The translations under genes and the position numbers were made by a program. The notes below the pieces were generated by a model that saw only the letters and a list, made by a program, of their open reading frames with translations, had not been told where the DNA came from and made no database searches. Shown one piece after another: positions 55,664-61,091 of a DNA stretch of 61,091 nucleotides (position 1 is the first letter of the stretch; every line of letters begins with the position of its first letter). This DNA is from Methanobrevibacter olleyae (GTDB taxonomy: Archaea; Methanobacteriota; Methanobacteria; Methanobacteriales; Methanobacteriaceae), in assembly GCA_015063035.1 (NCBI GenBank), contig SUTG01000007.1, positions 1 through 61,091 of the forward strand. Direction: 5' to 3'.

Positions 55664-56941
55664 ATGGAAATTCTAAAATATGATAAGGAAACTGCAAATG
55701 ATTTAATCAAAAGGTCACAGGCAGATATCAGTGAAGTCTTGAATATAGTTTCAGACATCTTAAAAGATGTTAAGGAAAACAAGGATGAAGCTGTAAAAAG
55801 ATACACCGCAAAGTTTGATAAGGCAGAATTGGATGATTTGCAGGTTTCAAAAGATGAAATCAAAGACGCTTACGATAATTTGGATAAGAATCTTATTGAA
55901 GCGCTTAAAAGAGCATCTGCAAACATTGAAAAATTCCATAAGGCTCAAATTCCAGAAGAATGGTTTATGGAAGTGAACACTGGAATCACTGCTGGACAAA
56001 TCATCAGGCCAATCAACAGTGTTGGCTGTTACATTCCAGGAGGAAGAGCTGCTTACCCTTCATCTATTTTAATGGAAGTAATTCCTGCAAAAATAGCTGG
56101 AGTGGAAAGAATCATCTGTTGCACACCTCCAGGGCCAGACGGCAAGATAATGGATGCAATCCTTGTTGCTGCAGACTTGGCTGGAGCTGATGAAATCTAC
56201 AAATGCGGTGGATCTCAAGCTATTGCTGCAATGGCTTATGGAACTGAGTCAATTGAAAAGGTCGAAAAGATTGTAGGCCCTGGAAACGTATTCGTTACCG
56301 GAGCAAAAAAACTTGTTTACGGTGATGTGGATATCGAATTCCCTGCAGGGCCATCAGAAGTGTTGATCTTATGTGACAGCACTGCAATTCCAGAGTATCT
56401 TGCTCATGACTTCCTATCTCAGGCAGAGCATGACCCTGAAGCATCATGCTTCTTGGTGACTGACGATGAGAAAATAGCTAATGCTTCAAAAGATTTGATT
56501 GAAGAATTTGCTAAAGATGCTGAAAGACGTGAAATAATCGAAGAGTCTTTAGAAAAGCACGGACATATTATCCTATGTGAAAATATGGAAGATGCTATTG
56601 ACTTTACAAATACATATGCTCCTGAACATTTAATCATATGCACTGAAGATGATGCATCTGTTCTTGACAGAATTAAAAATGCAGGTTCCATTTTCTTAGG
56701 CAAGTATTCTCCAGTTGCTGCTGGTGACTACGGTTCCGGAACAAACCATGTTTTGCCAACAGGAGGCGGAGCTAAAATGTATTCCGGTCTTTCAACTGAA
56801 GCATTCCTTAAGAAACCTACTGTTCAGACCCTAACAAGGGAAGGAATCGAGGAACTTTCCAAAACAGTGATTCCAATAGCTGAATATGAAGGATTCTATG
56901 CACATGCAAATTCAGTGAAAGTGAGATTGGATAAAAATTAA
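55664..56941 (+). CDS. hisD: Histidinol dehydrogenase
   Basis: A 425-aa zinc enzyme that oxidises L-histidinol to histidine in two NAD-dependent steps. Conserved segments are [58 protein letters not shown] with the metal-binding Gln and His, and the end ANSVKVRL. The start is ATG 55664 (MEILKYDKE) with GAGTGGTAG upstream; a longer frame from 55580 would add 28 residues with no family counterpart and would overlap the inverted repeat. Confidence 0.95.
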   Translation: MEILKYDKETANDLIKRSQADISEVLNIVSDILKDVKENKDEAVKRYTAKFDKAELDDLQVSKDEIKDAYDNLDKNLIEALKRASANIEKFHKAQIPEEWFMEVNTGITAGQIIRPINSVGCYIPGGRAAYPSSILMEVIPAKIAGVERIICCTPPGPDGKIMDAILVAADLAGADEIYKCGGSQAIAAMAYGTESIEKVEKIVGPGNVFVTGAKKLVYGDVDIEFPAGPSEVLILCDSTAIPEYLAHDFLSQAEHDPEASCFLVTDDEKIANASKDLIEEFAKDAERREIIEESLEKHGHIILCENMEDAIDFTNTYAPEHLIICTEDDASVLDRIKNAGSIFLGKYSPVAAGDYGSGTNHVLPTGGGAKMYSGLSTEAFLKKPTVQTLTREGIEELSKTVIPIAEYEGFYAHANSVKVRLDKN

Positions 56942-57136
56942 TGCTAAAAAAACTAAGTTTAAATAAATTAAAGAAATAATATAATTATTATAAATAAACA
57001 GATTAATTAAATTAATTAAAGTTTAAATTAATAAAAATAATTTTTAATGTTCATTATTAATTCAAATGATTATTAATATAATATTATTAATTAAAAATTA
57101 ACAAAATTAATTTTAAATATAATCGAGGCGATTAAC

Positions 57137-58459
57137 GTGGATTATTTATTAGGAGACTTAAGAAGAACTCATTATTCAAAAGACATAAACCCAGATATCA
57201 GTGGGGAAGAAGTCCTTATCATGGGTTGGGTACATGAAATAAGAGATTTAGGTGGAATCATCTTTGTAATCATCAGAGACAGAGATGGATTAGTGCAAAT
57301 CACTGCACCAAGTAAAAAGGTAGATGCAAGCATCTTAGATGATTTAAGAGCACTCAGAAAAGAATCTGTAGTGGCTATTAAAGGTACTGTGCAAGATGCA
57401 GGAAAAGCACCAAACGGTGTTGAAATCATTCCAGCTGAAGTAATTATCCTTAACCCTGCTAAACAGCCATTGCCAATGGACCCTACCGAAAAGGTAAAGG
57501 CTGAAATCGATACAAGATTAAACTCAAGATTCTTGGATTTAAGAAAAGCAAACGTAAGCTCTATCTTCAAGATAAAAGCTAACATGTTCAAAACCGTTCG
57601 TGACTACTTCTATGAACAAGGCATGATTGAAATCAACACTCCTAAGCTTGTAGCATCCGCTACTGAAGGAGGAACTGAACTTTTCCCAATCACTTACTTT
57701 GAAAAGGAAGCATTCCTCGGTCAATCTCCACAATTATACAAGCAGATGATGATGGGTGCTGGATTTGACAAGGTATTTGAAATCGGCCAAATCTTCAGAG
57801 CTGAAGAGCACGACACCTTAAGACACTTGAACGAAGCGGTTTCCATTGACTGTGAAATCTCATTTGCAGATGATGTTGATGTGATGAAAGTATTGGATGG
57901 AATGATCACTGCAGTTCTCAAATCAACTAAGGAAAACTGCGCTAAAGAATTGGAAATTTTAGAATATGATTTAAGTGCTATTCCTGAAGGACCATTCCCA
58001 GAAGTGAAATACGATGATGCAGTAGACATTATCAATTCCAAAGGAATCGATATGGAATGGGGAGAAGACTTATCCAGAGAAGCTGAAAAAGCTTTAGGAG
58101 ACACTCAAGAAGGTTTCTACTTCTTAACCGATTGGCCATCAGCTATCAAGCCATTCTATGCAATGCCTTACGAAGACACTCCAGAAATCAGCCATGCTTT
58201 CGACTTGATGTACAAAAACCTCGAAATCTCATCAGGTTCCACTAGGGTTCACCAATACGACCTTTTAGTTAAGCAAATGGTTGAAAGAGACTTGAACCCA
58301 GATGGATTCGGAAGCTACTTGAAAGCATTCGAATACGGTATGGCTCCTCACGCTGGTTGGGGTGTAGGTGCTGACAGATTGGCTATGGTATTGACCGGTG
58401 TTGAAAACATTAGGGAAACTGTACTCTTCCCAAGAGACAGACACAGATTAACTCCATAA
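57137..58459 (+). CDS. aspS: Aspartyl-tRNA synthetase, archaeal type
   Basis: A 440-aa class II synthetase. The N-terminal OB-fold binds the anticodon ([20 protein letters not shown]). The catalytic domain has motif 2 [18 protein letters not shown] and motif 3 [15 protein letters not shown]. Length and lack of the bacterial insertion fit archaeal AspRS, which in many archaea also charges tRNA-Asn. The start is GTG 57137 with GAGGCGATT upstream; no better ATG is near. Confidence 0.96.
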   Translation: MDYLLGDLRRTHYSKDINPDISGEEVLIMGWVHEIRDLGGIIFVIIRDRDGLVQITAPSKKVDASILDDLRALRKESVVAIKGTVQDAGKAPNGVEIIPAEVIILNPAKQPLPMDPTEKVKAEIDTRLNSRFLDLRKANVSSIFKIKANMFKTVRDYFYEQGMIEINTPKLVASATEGGTELFPITYFEKEAFLGQSPQLYKQMMMGAGFDKVFEIGQIFRAEEHDTLRHLNEAVSIDCEISFADDVDVMKVLDGMITAVLKSTKENCAKELEILEYDLSAIPEGPFPEVKYDDAVDIINSKGIDMEWGEDLSREAEKALGDTQEGFYFLTDWPSAIKPFYAMPYEDTPEISHAFDLMYKNLEISSGSTRVHQYDLLVKQMVERDLNPDGFGSYLKAFEYGMAPHAGWGVGADRLAMVLTGVENIRETVLFPRDRHRLTP

Positions 58460-58511
58460 GTTGATTAAAAAACTAATTAATTAAGATGAATAAAGATTAA
58501 TTCTTTATTTA

Positions 58512-58526
58512 TTCTCTCTTTTTTTA
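58512..58526 (+). terminator. U-tract terminator after aspS
   Basis: TTCTCTCTTTTTTT lies about 55 nt after the aspS stop, without a hairpin. Confidence 0.45.
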
Positions 58527-58598
58527 AATCCAAAAATAAAAAAACATTTAATAAATTTTCACTTTTTTATAAAACTCAAATTAATTCAAGGTAATAAC

Positions 58599-59921
58599 AT
58601 GCAGGAATATAAAGTGGCAATCATAGGCGGAGGGCCAGCAGGGATGATGGCTGCAATCAAGGCGGCACAGGAATTAGGTCCGAAAACCGTATGCATAATG
58701 GAAAAGAATGATGGCTTAGGCAAAAAGCTTCTCATGACAGGGGGAGGACGCTGCAACATTGCAAACAGCACTCCAATACATGACCAATTGAACTATTACA
58801 ACAAGAACAGGAACTTCCTTAAGCATGCATTATACACCTTGCCTCAAGAAAAACTGCTTGAAATGTTTGAAGAGAAAGACCTTGAATTCCACATTGAGGA
58901 CAAGAAGAGAATCTTCCCAGACAGTGAAGATGCTCAGGATATCTTAGATGTTTTGGAAGAATATCTTGAAGAACTTGAAGTTGATATACATACCGATTGT
59001 CCAATAGCTGCAAATGATATAGAGCATGAGTTAAATGAAAGGATGGAACCAGTATTCTTAATAGAAAATGATAATATATCATTAAATGCATCAAAGATTA
59101 TAGTATCTACAGGAGGCATCACATACCCATCTACAGGCTCTACTGGAGATGGATATAGAATAGCTTCAAGGATGAATCATACCATTACAGACATCAAGCC
59201 TGGACTTGTTTCATTCAATGTGGATGACTTCCTCCTTAGAAGCCTAAGCGGACTCACTTTAAGTGATGTTGAACTTTCATTCAAGGACAAAAAGAAGAAG
59301 ATTTCCGTTAGGGGAGATGCATTGGTCAGTCATTTTGGCTTAACAGGCCCTGCAGTGATTGATCTAAGCAATCTGTTGATTGAAAAATCCAAGTTTACAA
59401 TTTTAGATGATGCATTAATCCAAAAAAGTGATGAAGAAATTGAAGAGCTTGAATTGTTTACAGATAGAATAAATATTGATTTCACTCCAGACTTGACTGA
59501 GGAAGAGATAAAGGAACAAATCACCAAAGATACTCCAGAAAACGGTAAGATGTCCATTAAGAACTACTTGAAAAGCTTCCTTCCATCTAATTTCATTGAT
59601 TATTTCCTCATGAAGATCAATATCAGCCCAAGCAAGACAATGGCTAACATCACAAAAAAGGACAAGAACAAGATAGCTGAAAACCTTAAGAGACATCCAA
59701 TTGAAATAGAGTCATTGGAAATGGATCTTGCTAAGGTCACCATTGGTGGAGTCAAGTCAAAAGAGATTGATTCCAAAACACTTCAATCAAGATTTGTAGA
59801 AGGGCTCTACTTTGCAGGAGAGGTACTTGAAATGGCCGGACCAACTGGAGGATATAACCTGCAGATAGCATTTGCAACTGGTTACTTGGCAGGTCAAGAG
59901 GCTGCAAACAGTTTAAAATAA
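58599..59921 (+). CDS. BaiN/HI0933-type FAD flavoprotein
   Basis: A 440-aa flavoprotein. It has the dinucleotide motif IIGGGPAGMMAAIKAA at the N-terminus, MEKNDGLGKKLLMTGGGRCNIAN next, STGGITYPSTGSTGDGYR in the middle, and the FAD end FAGEVLEMAGPTGGYNLQIA. This is the order in HI0933/BaiN proteins, some of which reduce bile acids in gut bacteria. In methanogens the substrate is unknown. AAGGTAAT lies before ATG 58599. Confidence 0.88.
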   Translation: MQEYKVAIIGGGPAGMMAAIKAAQELGPKTVCIMEKNDGLGKKLLMTGGGRCNIANSTPIHDQLNYYNKNRNFLKHALYTLPQEKLLEMFEEKDLEFHIEDKKRIFPDSEDAQDILDVLEEYLEELEVDIHTDCPIAANDIEHELNERMEPVFLIENDNISLNASKIIVSTGGITYPSTGSTGDGYRIASRMNHTITDIKPGLVSFNVDDFLLRSLSGLTLSDVELSFKDKKKKISVRGDALVSHFGLTGPAVIDLSNLLIEKSKFTILDDALIQKSDEEIEELELFTDRINIDFTPDLTEEEIKEQITKDTPENGKMSIKNYLKSFLPSNFIDYFLMKINISPSKTMANITKKDKNKIAENLKRHPIEIESLEMDLAKVTIGGVKSKEIDSKTLQSRFVEGLYFAGEVLEMAGPTGGYNLQIAFATGYLAGQEAANSLK

Positions 59922-60271
59922 AACATATTTTATTTTTAAAAAAGAACTTTCATATTTTTTATTTTAAAAAAAATCTTAAATTTTTATTTTTATTTTAAAA
60001 AAAGAACTTTCCTATTTTTTATTTTAAAAAAAATCTTAAATTTTTATTTTTATTTTAAAAAAAGAACTATTATAAATTTTATTTTAAAAAAATCTTATAT
60101 TTTTAATCTTATTTTTTTAAAAAGAGTTTTTCTATTTTTATTTATTTTTATTTATTTTAATTTTTATTTTTATTTTAAATAATAGACATATAAAATTAAA
60201 AAAAAGGTAATATAACAATTGTTAAAAATGAAAAAAATTTAAAAAAATATAATTGTATAAATTATTAAAAT
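59922..60271. other. Repeat-filled spacer after the flavoprotein gene
   Basis: About 350 nt between convergent genes, made mostly of the 60-bp T/A-rich repeat. The T-runs could serve as plus-strand terminators and the A-runs at 60225-60250 as minus-strand ones. Confidence 0.6.
59941..60120. repeat. 60-bp tandem repeat, about three copies
   Basis: AAAGAACTTT begins at 59941 and 60001, and AAAGAACTAT at 60061, an exact 60-bp step. The first two units differ at about one base; the third has drifted. Confidence 0.9.
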
Positions 60272-60991
60272 TTATACAATACTTTCAAATCCTTTTGTAG
60301 CGAGTAAACGTGCAAAGGAACCTTTTGGAGTCATAACAATATTTCCTTTGTTATACTCATCCATAGCTGCTTTCACCATTGTTTGCTTTTTATCTGGATC
60401 TTTTGCAGCATTGGAAAGTGCCTTAACCAATACCATTACCGCATCAGCCCTATTCATAGAACCGGTATGGATATTTTGCCTGCCTTTGTATCCTGCATAA
60501 TTGTCGTTTTCACGGATAATGTCAGTAGCACTGAGAGTGGTTACCTCACCATCAACTTCAAGAGGCCTTACTGAATCTATGATATTGTCCAATCCCTCAT
60601 CATATATGAGAACAACAGCATCTATATGTGTTCCATTACGATACTCTACAATTTCTTTTGCATATTGCATACCCTGTTCAACACCATTCCATAGACAATC
60701 GTGGAACCGCATATTTCCTTTCAGATTTCCAGGAGCAGGTTGTGTTGGGTGCACCATTCCACCAGGATAGAATGGATCATAGCTCTTTAAGTGTCCATTT
60801 TCTAAACGAACAATGAATGCCATATCACATCCACCATTTGGCTGCTCGTACTTGTCAGCTGCTAAAACTAAAATAGTCTTGTTTTCTGCAGCTAAATCAG
60901 GACCTCCTATGAAAAAGGTCCCTATAACTATTAATAACCAAATAAGAATAATAGAAAGAATTGCTATAATTAGTTTTTGTTTTCGCCTCAT
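60272..60991 (-). CDS. DUF4012-like membrane-anchored protein
   Basis: A 239-aa protein with one N-terminal helix (about residues 7-28) and an outward domain. The stretch ILVLAADKYEQPNGGCDMAF and GHLKSYDPFYPGG resembles the start of DUF4012, a relative of the LytR-CpsA-Psr family that attaches polymers to the bacterial wall. The length is shorter than most such proteins. The start is ATG 60991 with AAGGAAGGAATATT upstream. Assignment is tentative. Confidence 0.65.
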   Translation of the reverse strand: MRRKQKLIIAILSIILIWLLIVIGTFFIGGPDLAAENKTILVLAADKYEQPNGGCDMAFIVRLENGHLKSYDPFYPGGMVHPTQPAPGNLKGNMRFHDCLWNGVEQGMQYAKEIVEYRNGTHIDAVVLIYDEGLDNIIDSVRPLEVDGEVTTLSATDIIRENDNYAGYKGRQNIHTGSMNRADAVMVLVKALSNAAKDPDKKQTMVKAAMDEYNKGNIVMTPKGSFARLLATKGFESIV

Positions 60992-61091
60992 AATATTCCT
61001 TCCTTAAAAAAATAATTATAATTTTTTATATCATTATAATATTTAGAGTTTTATATTTATAAATGTATTTATAATATAATAATTTTAAGAA

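Overview
The window comes from a pseudomurein-walled methanogenic archaeon of the order Methanobacteriales, most likely Methanobrevibacter or a close relative. Support: very AT-rich spacers, GGAGGTGA-type ribosome binding sites on most genes, archaeal deoxyhypusine synthase, archaeal-type AspS, a UPF0058 protein, MurE-like and MraY-like enzymes with an ATP-grasp ligase, nickel functions (NikR, hydrogenase maturation protease) and several giant adhesin-like surface proteins. No rRNA, tRNA, CRISPR array, insertion sequence or prophage was recognised.

Layout. 0.1-6.2 kb (minus strand): a membrane module with an ExbB-type channel protein, an ExbD-like/DUF2149 protein with the intramembrane Asp, a seven-helix membrane protein, and a downstream membrane-anchored beta-helix adhesin. 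6.4-14.7 kb: a teichoic-acid-type CDP-glycerol transferase, pyrF, deoxyhypusine synthase, a wHTH-CBS regulator, hisG, a dUTPase of the Dcd family, a CapA-like protein and a tautomerase. 14.8-17.1 kb: a two-gene unit of a HEPN/DUF4145-like protein with three AP2-like repeats and a zinc-ribbon protein. 17.2-21.7 kb: pseudomurein precursor genes (MurE-like ligase with an apparent N-terminal frameshift, MraY-like transferase with an insert, ATP-grasp ligase). 21.9-24.2 kb: hydrogenase maturation protease, PRMT-like methyltransferase, NikR. 24.7-30.9 kb: alpha/beta hydrolase, wHTH protein, HEAT-repeat protein, an isopropylmalate/homoisocitrate dehydrogenase, an acyl-CoA synthetase, and an SDR.

31.1-47.9 kb is a cell-surface island: two tandem papain-domain adhesins (1651 and 1326 aa), small membrane proteins, a secreted C39-like peptidase, a 912-aa Ig-repeat adhesin with a C-terminal anchor, and a membrane-anchored M14-like metallopeptidase; argB lies inside it. 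48-61 kb: a tiny basic protein, an MFS exporter, argJ, a membrane-anchored GGDD palm-domain protein related to GTP cyclohydrolase III, a NYN ribonuclease, a UPF0058 protein, hisD with a perfect inverted repeat in front of it, aspS, a BaiN-type flavoprotein and a DUF4012-like protein.

Two patterns cut across the window. Many spacers contain short tandem repeats with unrelated sequences, often with periods of 43-60 bp, and two of these copy the 3' end of the adjacent gene. Several genes end in hairpins, and in three cases the stop codon lies inside the inverted repeat. Protein functions are inferred from motifs read by eye; no database search was run.
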